Source of the DNA: Bacteroidales bacterium
GTDB taxonomy: Bacteria; Bacteroidota; Bacteroidia; Bacteroidales; F082
Assembly: GCA_017651645.1 (NCBI GenBank)
Contig: JAGCCO010000013.1
Coordinates: 62,001-126,000, forward strand
Length of the DNA: 64,000 nucleotides
Direction of reading: 5' to 3'
Position 1 is the first letter of the stretch. Each line of letters opens with the position of its first letter. Shown here in pieces: positions 16,525 through 24,303 of this stretch. A program made the position numbers and the translations under genes. Below the pieces are notes generated by a model that saw nothing but the letters and a program-made list of their open reading frames with translations, was not told the origin of the DNA and did no database searches.

Positions 16525-17802
16525 TTACAAATAGATAAAGTTTGAATTGATAGTTTTAACCATCGCGGGTGGTACATCACATTCTTTTGCCATTTCCGAC
16601 CAACGAGAGGCCGTTTCACACACCTCGTCAATAATGGACATGGCTTCCTTAATGTTATTAATTGTGGCAAACGCCAGCAAGTCTTTCCTTGTGATGTCAT
16701 CGAACTTTCCGTTAATTGACATCTGATGCGTGGAAGTCCAGCCTCCTTGGGGATTATAGGCATAACCCATGTCATAGGCAGGTGACAAGCGCCAAATGCC
16801 ATCCTCACCCATTAAGAATGAAATGTTCTTGGTATGATCATCCTGATTGCGGACCACCACATTGAACACCATGCGGCGGAACATCTCCTTGGCCGCAGAA
16901 TAGGGCAATCGCAGTGCACGCATCACATTGAAAGCCTGTTCGTAGGAATAGGCTCGACGAAGCCGGAAGTCATAATGGGCCATGCCGCAAAGCGTCTGCA
17001 TGTGTATTTTCTTTCCATCCTCACGGTCAAAACGTTTAGTCATAAAGTGTGCCCGACCGTTTTCTTCAATCAGCGTACATTCCGACATTTCAATGCCACA
17101 AGCACGCGCCAGTTGATAGAATGAATATTCCAAACGTCCGTAGTTCTCCGTGGCCTTAAATCCCGCTTGGGCAGAAACGCCATCCAACTTAATCAAGTAG
17201 TAATCAAAACCTTCTGGAGCTTCCACTTGACCTGAGCGAACCTCTCCTGTTGCTGGATTGTAAGCAATGATGGCCTTAGCCCGCTGACCGCCCGCCGAAG
17301 TCCCCAACCGCAATATTTCTGCTATTGCAGCTTTTTTATCATCATTAAGATTTACGCCAAACGAAGATTTTTGGGCAAGAGCGTCTTTGGCCACCTCCAC
17401 CAAGGTATCAATCTCAAACTTTTCATGGACATTATAAACAGCATCCAAAGCGGGTTCAAACTCCAAAGCACCCATACAGCGTTTGCCAAGAAAGCAGAGC
17501 GTCTCAACTGGGTTGCCACTTGTCCGTCCTGTCAAGGCAAGCCATCTATCAAACAGCGCACGGCCGTATGTGTCGGGAAGTGCATCGGCCAATAGACCAG
17601 GCAAGCCGTTAAAGGTTTCTTTACCAAGGTTTGCGAAAGAGTAAACTCGCCCTTCGCGCACGGGCATCATTAGCGGCGAAGGCTCCAAGCCTCGCCCCAT
17701 AAAGCTGCGGTCATATTCGAACCTGACTATCTGATACTGTTCATCCCAACGGAACGTCCCGACGGGTATGCCAAACATGTTCACTTTTGCTACATCTACC
17801 AT
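16525..17802 (-). CDS. hipA: HipA-family serine/threonine kinase toxin
   Basis: 425 residues, full length for HipA. N-subdomain-1 at residues 5-105 (GRVYSFANLGKETFNGLPGLLADALPDTYG split over this region), ATP-loop with likely autophosphorylation Ser (~169) in GTSAGGQRAKA, a lysine in YYLIKLDG, catalytic loop VVRNQDDHTKN with Asp ~321, and metal-binding SPAYDMG. All kinase motifs look intact. HipA toxins phosphorylate aminoacyl-tRNA synthetases (GltX in E. coli) and cause growth arrest. The start overlaps the HipB stop by 7 bases, as expected for a co-translated module. Confidence 0.93.
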   Translation of the reverse strand: MVDVAKVNMFGIPVGTFRWDEQYQIVRFEYDRSFMGRGLEPSPLMMPVREGRVYSFANLGKETFNGLPGLLADALPDTYGRALFDRWLALTGRTSGNPVETLCFLGKRCMGALEFEPALDAVYNVHEKFEIDTLVEVAKDALAQKSSFGVNLNDDKKAAIAEILRLGTSAGGQRAKAIIAYNPATGEVRSGQVEAPEGFDYYLIKLDGVSAQAGFKATENYGRLEYSFYQLARACGIEMSECTLIEENGRAHFMTKRFDREDGKKIHMQTLCGMAHYDFRLRRAYSYEQAFNVMRALRLPYSAAKEMFRRMVFNVVVRNQDDHTKNISFLMGEDGIWRLSPAYDMGYAYNPQGGWTSTHQMSINGKFDDITRKDLLAFATINNIKEAMSIIDEVCETASRWSEMAKECDVPPAMVKTINSNFIYL

Positions 17803-18143
17803 TCAGATTCCTCCTTTTTCACATGATTGATTTTACCAGCGGCCCGTTGGCGCATGGTGGCTTGCGAGGAATGCACCAAGTCGTAGTATTCGCTCGGACT
17901 CAGTTGTTCTTCTTCCATCAAGGGCTGTAAGATGTCAAGTTTTCCTAAAATGCGCAACACTCTCAACAAGGAGTCGAACGAATGAATCTCACCTTTTTCC
18001 ATTTTCTTGATAGACGAAAGCGACACGTTGGCAGCTTCAGAAAGACTTTGCTGGGTAATGTTTTGCTTCAATCTCGTAGCCCTCAGTCTATTCCCAATTC
18101 GACTAAGGATTACAGTATCAGCAAGCATATAGATATCATCCAT
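17796..18143 (-). CDS. hipB: HipB-like XRE-family antitoxin and repressor
   Basis: 115 residues. HTH_3 (Cro/CI) motif at ~residues 15-70: LRATRLKQNITQQSLSEAAN, VSLSSIKKMEKGEIHSFDSLLRVLRIL. The C-terminal ~40 residues are variable and basic. It precedes hipA with a 7-base overlap, and the upstream region has two matched palindromes that bracket its promoter, as expected for an autoregulating antitoxin. Pairing with the full-length kinase next door makes the call secure. Confidence 0.92.
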   Translation of the reverse strand: MDDIYMLADTVILSRIGNRLRATRLKQNITQQSLSEAANVSLSSIKKMEKGEIHSFDSLLRVLRILGKLDILQPLMEEEQLSPSEYYDLVHSSQATMRQRAAGKINHVKKEESEW

Positions 18144-18165
18144 AATAGTTTTATTTTGAACTATT
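18144..18165. promoter_or_regulatory. hipBA operator O2
   Basis: Palindrome AATAGTT, 8-base spacer, AACTATT. It abuts the hipB start codon (18141-18143), so a bound repressor would cover the 5' leader. Arms match the core of O1 with identical 8-base spacing. Confidence 0.75.
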
Positions 18166-18171
18166 CGGATG

Positions 18172-18179
18172 CAAAAATA
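18172..18179 (-). promoter_or_regulatory. hipBA promoter, -7 element TATTTTTG
   Basis: On the minus strand TATTTTTG (18179-18172), with a TTG inside O1 (18201-18199) 19 bases upstream, which is the Bacteroidota spacing. It lies between the two operators. Confidence 0.7.
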
Positions 18180-18181
18180 CG

Positions 18182-18209
18182 AATAATAGTTTAATTTGCA
18201 ACTATTATT
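18182..18209. promoter_or_regulatory. hipBA operator O1
   Basis: Perfect palindrome AATAATAGTT, 8-base spacer TAATTTGC, AACTATTATT. It covers the upstream promoter element of hipBA, so binding would block RNA polymerase. Confidence 0.8.
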
Positions 18210-18327
18210 AAAAGAATCATATTTGTATTAAATCTCATCTTCCACGATATACTCTTCTGAAATGTAAGAGCAGATATAAGGCCTCGCCTCATAGCTGAAT
18301 GTTTTTTTCAAATCAGTGAACCCACCT

Positions 18328-18912
18328 TCAATTATTTTGCTGCCGCTGCTCCACTTGTCTATCAATAATCGCCTTGACTTCCTCAAAAGACACTGGTTTG
18401 AAGTCGTTGTTGTCCACACCCACGTCGTACTGGGTCGGATACAAATATTGAAGTCTCTCGGCATCAATCCCCGTGTTGTTCTTTCTGGTGTGAACATGGC
18501 CGAAGAGTTGCCACACATCCTTATAGCCACCTTCAAAACATAAGAATGGATAGTGGCTGAGATATATCTTTTGTTTGTCCACCGTAATAAACATCTGCAA
18601 GGCCACATGTTCAAACCGTTGAATAAAGCCTTGACGGAAGTTTTTCAAGTCGTGGTTGCCGAGAATCAAGTAGATCTTGCCATTTAGTCGATCAAGCAAC
18701 TTTGTCCACTCGGCAGCACCACCCAAACAGAAATCGCCCAAGTGGAAAACGATGTCATCTTCACTGATAACACTATTCCAATTGGCTATCAAGGTTTCGT
18801 TCATTTGTTCCACACTCTTGAAAGGACGATTGCAGAACTTGATAATATTCGCATGGTTAAAGTGTGAGTCCGCCGTAAAAAAGAGCTTTTCTCCTTTAAA
18901 ATTGAAGTTCAT
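18328..18912 (-). CDS. Calcineurin-like metallophosphoesterase
   Basis: 194 residues. Metallophosphatase motifs in order: FTADSHFNHANI (D-x-H), VFHLGDFCLGG (GD), LILGNHD (GNHD), LSHYPF and FGHVHTRK (GHxH), giving a complete di-metal site. This small phosphoesterase group is common on phages and genomic islands and acts on unidentified phosphodiesters or nucleotides. It follows the 447-residue protein gene by 54 bases on the same strand and so may belong to that accessory cassette. Confidence 0.9.
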   Translation of the reverse strand: MNFNFKGEKLFFTADSHFNHANIIKFCNRPFKSVEQMNETLIANWNSVISEDDIVFHLGDFCLGGAAEWTKLLDRLNGKIYLILGNHDLKNFRQGFIQRFEHVALQMFITVDKQKIYLSHYPFLCFEGGYKDVWQLFGHVHTRKNNTGIDAERLQYLYPTQYDVGVDNNDFKPVSFEEVKAIIDRQVEQRQQNN

Positions 18913-18966
18913 TTTTCGTGATTATTACTTTTTCTGTTATCTCATAACATTAACTATAGATTTACT

Positions 18967-20310
18967 TTAGTACCGACGTTTAAACGGATTATTCCAAAAA
19001 TTGAATTCAGGCCATGTGGGATATGAATGATAGGGATTCGAATACGAAAAACAATGCTCTTTGGGCCAAAACAATTCCTTCTTATGTTCATCGTTCAGCA
19101 ACTCGTCATCATGCTCAACAAACGGGTCAATCCATTCCACCTTGCTTTTAAGCCATTGGAGTTTTTCGAGCTCGTCATCATCCTGTGTTTCTTTGTCGTT
19201 CAAGAAGGATGCATACCTTTCGGCATAAGACCTTAAAACATTAGCCCAAGCATATAATTCGGCATTCAGAAAAACCTCTTTCAGCTTTTCCGTTTCCTCC
19301 TTTTGTCTCTTTTTCAGATCTTTCCTCCTTTGCTCTTCAAGTTCCCATTTCCTATGTGCCTCTTCTCGCTCGAGCCTGAGTCTTTCCTGCTTCGCATTCT
19401 CTTCTTTGATGTAAATCGCTTCGTATTCGATTTTGGCAACGATATTGAGGATTTTATCTTCCAGCTTGACGGAAGAAGAGTCTTCTGCATACACGGAGTA
19501 TTCATGAAAATCTTTAGTACGAGTAATATCAAATCTCAGTTTTCCGGATGGAATTAATTGGAATTTAGGATAACTCGATGCTGTGTTTTCAACTCGTTGG
19601 TATACTTCTGATAGTTTTATCGGAATTGTCTCTGTGTTTACAATAACATAGGTGCTTCGGTTGCTTTTAGACACAATTTGGTGTCCGCGCAATCTCAATA
19701 TCCGCATAATTGTATAGAAAATCCTTAATGCGCGATCCAGATTCTTTGGCTCTACATGTATGTCAAGAGGATTGTTGATCTTGCTCTTATAGGGATTCCT
19801 TTTCAAATACTTTCCATTTTTTCTCCTATAGTATTCTTTGGTATCGATGATAAGCGGGTCTTTGGCATACAGTTTTTCGGGGACAACAAAGACAGTTTGA
19901 TCCATCTGTTTCAGTTCGTACTGTATTCTCTGCTTTGGATCAGTAAAAAGATTAACTGCAAGTTCTTTGTCTTTTTGTGGTTCATCTTTTTTTTCGTAAG
20001 TTTCTAGTTCTTTGACTATTACCTCGGTCTTTTGTTCTTGAATTAATGTGTGCTCTGCTTTTCCTGTTTTGGATTTCTTCTCCAAACCACTTTCAATAGG
20101 TGGTATCTCTTCCGTGAACTCTGGTAAGACGGGAATTTCTACTGGTTTTCCGAATTTGAGTTTTGACCAATGTCCTGATGTAGGGGTCGGTATGTTCAAT
20201 TGTCGGCAGTATTGTCTTAAAATCTCGGGGGGGACGCCCAATTGTTCCGCGACTTTTTTGGCTGGCTCTCTCCAAATCCATTTATATAGTTCTTGCCTTG
20301 TCATGGTCAT
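18967..20310 (-). CDS. Uncharacterised protein with N-terminal HTH-like segment and long coiled coil
   Basis: 447 residues. The first ~55 residues (LYKWIWREPAKKVAEQLGV, LRQYCRQLNIPTPTSGHW) match a recurring LY..VW..P...A...G.S...L...C....IP.P..G.W pattern seen in plasmid and phage-borne proteins, likely a DNA-binding helix-turn-helix. A charged linker follows; residues ~165-300 look globular (LDRALRIFYTIMRILRLRGH, KLRFDITRTKDFHEY), and residues ~300-355 are a Glu/Arg/Lys-rich coiled coil. Specific function unknown. It begins 14 bases after the HTH gene upstream, so they are co-transcribed. Composition is AT-rich relative to the core genes. Confidence 0.7.
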   Translation of the reverse strand: MTMTRQELYKWIWREPAKKVAEQLGVPPEILRQYCRQLNIPTPTSGHWSKLKFGKPVEIPVLPEFTEEIPPIESGLEKKSKTGKAEHTLIQEQKTEVIVKELETYEKKDEPQKDKELAVNLFTDPKQRIQYELKQMDQTVFVVPEKLYAKDPLIIDTKEYYRRKNGKYLKRNPYKSKINNPLDIHVEPKNLDRALRIFYTIMRILRLRGHQIVSKSNRSTYVIVNTETIPIKLSEVYQRVENTASSYPKFQLIPSGKLRFDITRTKDFHEYSVYAEDSSSVKLEDKILNIVAKIEYEAIYIKEENAKQERLRLEREEAHRKWELEEQRRKDLKKRQKEETEKLKEVFLNAELYAWANVLRSYAERYASFLNDKETQDDDELEKLQWLKSKVEWIDPFVEHDDELLNDEHKKELFWPKEHCFSYSNPYHSYPTWPEFNFWNNPFKRRY

Positions 20311-20324
20311 CTTGTTTTACAACG

Positions 20325-20708
20325 CTAAAAATCGTCCTCTTCATCATATTCCCTTTTGTATTTCTCTGAAGCAGTTCCCTTCCTGGACTGCTCTACCCAT
20401 TTTATGAGTTCGTCTTCAAAGAAGTATATCTTTTCCCCTTTGTCATAATAAGGTATTCTATTAGTCCGAACCATTTTGTTGATTGCGTTTTTGGTCAGCC
20501 CAAGAATCTCAGCAGCTCTTTCGGCTTCTATCGGCCGGTGTTTGTCGACCCCAAGCCCCAATTGGGATTCTATGTGTTCCAAAACGGCTCTCATTTCCGC
20601 AATTTCGTTAATGAGATAATTCACCGCCTTGGGTACATTCTGTAGCGTAAGCTCCTCTTTTTCTTGGACTTTTGTGGTCTTCTTTTCCGTTTTCAAATCT
20701 AAGCTCAT
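20325..20708 (-). CDS. Excisionase-like helix-turn-helix protein
   Basis: 127 residues. A short coiled coil (NVPKAVNYLINEIAEMRAVLEHIE) precedes a MerR/HTH_17 excisionase-type domain at ~residues 58-105: IEAERAAEILGLTKNAINKMVRTNRIPYYDKGEKIYFFEDELIKWV read in two blocks. Such proteins regulate or direct excision of integrative elements in Bacteroidota. No integrase is seen in the window, so this is either a remnant or an orphan regulator of the two genes that follow on the same strand. Confidence 0.82.
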   Translation of the reverse strand: MSLDLKTEKKTTKVQEKEELTLQNVPKAVNYLINEIAEMRAVLEHIESQLGLGVDKHRPIEAERAAEILGLTKNAINKMVRTNRIPYYDKGEKIYFFEDELIKWVEQSRKGTASEKYKREYDEEDDF

Positions 20709-20799
20709 ACTATTGATGATTATGTTGTTTTCACCTTATAGTATGTAAAAACCGAAAATGTTACAGTTTTTCCTCAAAAAAGTGCAAGAAAGCCTCAAA

Positions 20800-21669
20800 T
20801 CAAACGATAAGGAATCGGTTGAGTTTGTTCCAGAAAGCTGTAACCGTAAGAGATGTAGAATATGAAGCGTTGTCCTCGTGCATCATGTTTCCTGTGGCGA
20901 GATAATGATTATGACGCAGTTGTTTGACGGTATCGGCACAAGGCAGAGAGTCGATGGCTTGGCTATAATAACCCAAAAGGGTGGGGTAAAGATGGGCAAA
21001 GTCATCATTGATGCGCTGTGCCATTTGTTGATGCACCTCGTCAAGTACAAGGTGTTTGCCCTGTATCAGGCTGGTGAGGTATTTTGCCAAACGCTCCTTC
21101 AAGCGATGGATGGTTACCCGATAGTTGCCGTTGGACATCCCTAGCGCTTTGGCCATCGCTTCGTTTGGAAGTGCTTGTTTCTTGTTAAGCAAGGTAAGCA
21201 GCGTTCGGAGGAAGATGAAACCTTCGCGAGGTGGAAAAGCTTGATGGGCATAAGCTATCAGGTTGGCTACGGTGGACAATTTCCACTCGTCGGTCAGGAG
21301 AGAAGCCGAGGCGTCAGATTCGGCCATATTCTCAACGGGGAGTTCCGTAAGCGTGAACTTCTCTTCTTTTGAGGCACGCACACTGAGGTAATTGCGAAAA
21401 GAGTTGAGCAGCCAAGGTTCAAGTGATTCCCGCTTCTCAATGTTCCGAAGCGATGGATAAGTTTGTTGGTTTTCCCCTTCCTTGCCTTCACGCAGATAAA
21501 AGAAGAAATCATCAACAATGTCTTCGAATTCATCCAACAGCTGGTGCTGATAGACTTCGAACCGTTGCATTAATTGGTGATTGAGTTGATGGTGTAGCAG
21601 ATGGTACATTGCTTCGTCTGCCTGTTCGCCTCCGTTGAGGATGAGGCCTGTGAGATCTGTAGTAGTCAT
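20800..21669 (-). CDS. Sigma-70-like transcription factor (ECF-type)
   Basis: 289 residues from ATG 21669. The N-terminal part contains a sigma region 2-like helix (HQLLDEFEDIVDDFFFYLRE, about residues 45-65) and residues ~185-225 a region 4 helix-turn-helix (LPNEAMAKALGMSNGNYRVT then IHRLKERLAKYL). Long spacing between them and a C-terminal ~80-residue extension make it larger than a minimal ECF. No anti-sigma gene is adjacent. It is divergent from the acyl-CoA synthetase gene with both promoters in the ~100-base gap. Call rests on pattern reading, so moderate confidence. Confidence 0.6.
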   Translation of the reverse strand: MTTTDLTGLILNGGEQADEAMYHLLHHQLNHQLMQRFEVYQHQLLDEFEDIVDDFFFYLREGKEGENQQTYPSLRNIEKRESLEPWLLNSFRNYLSVRASKEEKFTLTELPVENMAESDASASLLTDEWKLSTVANLIAYAHQAFPPREGFIFLRTLLTLLNKKQALPNEAMAKALGMSNGNYRVTIHRLKERLAKYLTSLIQGKHLVLDEVHQQMAQRINDDFAHLYPTLLGYYSQAIDSLPCADTVKQLRHNHYLATGNMMHEDNASYSTSLTVTAFWNKLNRFLIV

Positions 21670-21695
21670 TTCCTTATTTTTTTGATTATGTTTCA

Positions 21696-21742
21696 CAAAA
21701 ATAGCTTGTTTTTTCACCAAAATAAAACATTTCCTATCTTTG
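21696..21742. promoter_or_regulatory. Divergent promoters: sigma-like gene (-) and acyl-CoA synthetase (+)
   Basis: Minus strand TATTTTTG at 21703-21696 for the sigma-like gene; plus strand TATCTTTG at 21735-21742 for the synthetase, 28 bases before its ATG. Confidence 0.6.
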
Positions 21743-21769
21743 CAGCCTCAAAACTTCAATTATCATCCT

Positions 21770-23431
21770 ATGAAATCAACGAAACCAGTAGAACCTACAA
21801 AACACTTCTTTGAATATTTCAACGAGAACCTCCCCAAGAACTGGGACGAACCCGCTTTGACCGATTACGATGACGTCACGAGCTATACCTATGGCGAGAT
21901 GGGCGCCAAGATGATGCAAGTGCAGGCCATGCTTGAAGTGGCAGGGCTGAAGGCAGGCGACAAGATCGCCATCTGCTCGAAGAACTGCGCCAACTGGGCC
22001 ATCGCCTTCCTGGCCATCGCCGCCAACCGCGGCGTGGTGGTGTCCATCATGGATGCCTTCGTCGAGAGCGACATCGAGAACCTCGTCACCCACTCCGATG
22101 CCAAAGCCATCTTCGTCGGTCCCGCCGTATGGAAACGGCTCCATCCCGATAAGATGCCCAACATCCAAATCGCCATCGGCACGGAGCAATTCAGAGTCCT
22201 CTATACTCGGGAGGAACGTCTCTCGACGGTGAAAGAGGACGCTGAGCGGCTGTATCACGAGAGATACCCCTACGGTTTCACCAAAGAGGATGTTAACCTG
22301 CCCACCGATAACCTTGACGAGTTGATGATCATCAACTACACCTCGGGCACCACCAGCGCCCCCAAGGGCGTCATGCTGTCGTATCGTGCCATCTCAGCCA
22401 ATGTGCAATACAGCCAGGAGACCATCCCTAACCATGCTGGCTGGACCGAGGTGTGCATGTTGCCGCTCTCCCACATGTTCGGCATGACCATCGAATTCCT
22501 CTACCAGATTGCTGGCGGCTGCCATGTCTACTTCTTGAGCAAGACCCCGTCGCCAACTGTCCTGTTGAAGGCTTACAAAGAGACCAAACCCTATATGATC
22601 CTCACCGTGCCGCTGGTGCTGGAAAAGATCTTCAAGGCGAAGATTTTCCCTGCCCTCAACAAACCCATGGTGAAGTTCCTCTGGCACACGCCGCTGCTCT
22701 GCAAGATTGTGGAGAAGACCATCTATAAGCAGCTGATGGAGGCCTTCGGTGGCAACCTCATCTGGCTCATCACCGGTGGCGCTGCCATCAACGCGGAGGT
22801 GGAGAAGGTGTTCCGTCGCATCAAGTTCCCCTTTGTGGTGGGCTATGGCATGACCGAGGCCGGACCGCTCATTTGCTACGAGCACTGGTATAATGAAATG
22901 ATTGGCTGCTGCGGCTCGTGCGTCACCCGCAATGAGCTGAAGATCGACTCGCCCGACCCGGAGCATGTGGTCGGCGAGATCCTGTTCAGGGGCGAACACG
23001 TGATGATGGGCTACTACAAGAACGAAGAAGCCACCCGCAATGCCATCGACGAAGAGGGCTGGCTGCATACTGGCGACCTCGGCACCTTAAATAAGAAGGG
23101 ACTGCTCTTCATCAAAGGACGGTCGAAGGCCATGATTTTGAGCTCCAACGGACAAAACATCTACCCCGAAGAGATCGAAGACAAGGTGAATAACCTGCCG
23201 GGTGTTGTTGAGTCGCTCGTGGTGGGCCGTCAAGGTAAAATCGTCGCCTTGGTCTATCCCGACGAGAAATACGACCTGCAAAACAAGAGCATGGATGACT
23301 TGATGAACGAGAACTTGGCCACACTGAACGCCATGCTGCCCACCTATTCCAAAGTGTCGAGTATTGTCCTGGTCGACAAGGAATTCGAGAAGACGCCCAA
23401 GCGCAGCATCAGGAGGTTCTTATACTCATAA
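21770..23431 (+). CDS. AMP-dependent acyl-CoA synthetase / ligase
   Basis: 553 residues from ATG 21770, the first ATG after the promoter. ANL-superfamily motifs: P-loop YTSGTTSAPKGVML (~residue 196), GYGMTEAGPL (A5, ~residue 366), GWLHTGDLG with the hinge region, and the C-terminal lysine in EKTPKRSIRRF. It most resembles long-chain or medium-chain fatty acyl-CoA ligases: it activates a carboxylic acid as acyl-AMP and then forms the thioester. Monocistronic, GC-rich like the core genome. Its end runs into a heptameric array shared with the convergent EFR1 gene. Confidence 0.88.
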   Translation: MKSTKPVEPTKHFFEYFNENLPKNWDEPALTDYDDVTSYTYGEMGAKMMQVQAMLEVAGLKAGDKIAICSKNCANWAIAFLAIAANRGVVVSIMDAFVESDIENLVTHSDAKAIFVGPAVWKRLHPDKMPNIQIAIGTEQFRVLYTREERLSTVKEDAERLYHERYPYGFTKEDVNLPTDNLDELMIINYTSGTTSAPKGVMLSYRAISANVQYSQETIPNHAGWTEVCMLPLSHMFGMTIEFLYQIAGGCHVYFLSKTPSPTVLLKAYKETKPYMILTVPLVLEKIFKAKIFPALNKPMVKFLWHTPLLCKIVEKTIYKQLMEAFGGNLIWLITGGAAINAEVEKVFRRIKFPFVVGYGMTEAGPLICYEHWYNEMIGCCGSCVTRNELKIDSPDPEHVVGEILFRGEHVMMGYYKNEEATRNAIDEEGWLHTGDLGTLNKKGLLFIKGRSKAMILSSNGQNIYPEEIEDKVNNLPGVVESLVVGRQGKIVALVYPDEKYDLQNKSMDDLMNENLATLNAMLPTYSKVSSIVLVDKEFEKTPKRSIRRFLYS

Positions 23432-23438
23432 CCCCCAA

Positions 23439-23469
23439 ACTCTCAACTCTAAACACTCAACTCTAAACT
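23439..23469. repeat. Heptameric array between acyl-CoA synthetase and EFR1 genes
   Basis: Units ACTCTCA, ACTCTAA, ACACTCA, ACTCTAA plus ACT. The EFR1 stop codon (23449-23451, minus strand) and its last codons lie inside the array, so the array supplies the EFR1 C-terminus NSLELSV. The same word family recurs inside the GT39 gene at 35192-35222. Confidence 0.75.
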
Positions 23470-24237
23470 ATTAAAGTAATACTGTCCCTTCCCAATAGTC
23501 GCCTTGCCGTATTGGATGGCGTTGACCGGACAATGATGATAACACGCCATGCACATCGTACAGTGGCCGTTCCACTTCGGGCGACCCTCTTCAAGGGTAA
23601 CGTTCTTCAACGGACATGATTCCACGCACTTGCCGCAGTGGATGCAGGCCTCTGTAGAGCGGTATTTTGTATCGTCAGTGGCAAAACGATTGAAACCCGG
23701 ATTGATTAGATTACTTTTTAACCACGCAGCACCGCCGACAATCATTTCAGAAAAGCTTTCCTTGTTTTTGATGCGTGGGATGAGTTCCTTCATCTTGGCA
23801 TCGGCGGCGGTGATTTTGCGTTGCGCATTCTCGTCGGTGTCGAGCTTGAAGCCGGGCATACCGATGTATGTTTCGGGCATTTGCAGGCTAAAACAAGCCG
23901 ACAGCGACCAGCCTTTTTGCTCCACGGCTTTGCGGAAAATCTTTTCAGTTAAGCCGCATTCGTCGCCACAGGTACAAGCGAAATAGAGATAGGTCGGCCC
24001 TTCGACAGGCTCAGGGACCTTAATCTGTAGCTTTTCAATGAAGTCTAGCACCAGTTTAGGTGGCGCCCAAGAGTAGACAGGGAATACGAAGCCGAGGCTT
24101 TCGCCTTCGGTCAATTCGTATTCGTATCGGCTTTCGCGTGCTGCTTCGGGAATGAATACCAATTTGTCATTAAGATCTGCAGCAATGGTCTCTGCCACAT
24201 GGCGGCTATTGCCGCAACCACTGAAATAAAAAATCAT
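23449..24237 (-). CDS. EFR1-family ferredoxin/flavodoxin protein
   Basis: 262 residues. The N-terminal ~150 residues are flavodoxin-like with the FMN phosphate loop FSGCGNSRHVAE and FVFPVYSWAPP; the C-terminus has two 4Fe-4S motifs, CIHCGKCVESCP and CTMCMACYHHCP. EFR1 proteins are anaerobe electron carriers or oxidoreductases of uncertain partner. The last seven residues are encoded by a heptameric DNA array. Divergent from the MATE gene, convergent with the synthetase. Confidence 0.9.
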   Translation of the reverse strand: MIFYFSGCGNSRHVAETIAADLNDKLVFIPEAARESRYEYELTEGESLGFVFPVYSWAPPKLVLDFIEKLQIKVPEPVEGPTYLYFACTCGDECGLTEKIFRKAVEQKGWSLSACFSLQMPETYIGMPGFKLDTDENAQRKITAADAKMKELIPRIKNKESFSEMIVGGAAWLKSNLINPGFNRFATDDTKYRSTEACIHCGKCVESCPLKNVTLEEGRPKWNGHCTMCMACYHHCPVNAIQYGKATIGKGQYYFNSLELSV

Positions 24238-24258
24238 AACTTACTGCGTTTATTGCTG

Positions 24259-24282
24259 CAAAAATAATAAAATGTACCTTTG
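24259..24282. promoter_or_regulatory. Divergent promoters: EFR1 (-) and MATE pump (+)
   Basis: Minus strand TATTTTTG at 24266-24259; plus strand TACCTTTG at 24275-24282, 22 bases before ATG 24304. Only 8 bases separate the two elements, so the two units may compete for polymerase. Confidence 0.6.
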
Positions 24283-24303
24283 CAACCGCAAAAGCGCACG
24301 TGT

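Noticed and set aside
18228..18614. 128-codon minus frame overlapping the phosphoesterase
   Set aside because: Mostly an alternative frame of the metallophosphoesterase; the non-overlapping tail (18228-18327) has no start codon. It could be a relic, but there is no support for a gene.
22394..23068. 224-codon minus frame opposite the acyl-CoA synthetase
   Set aside because: Antisense of conserved motifs; no recognisable domain or promoter.
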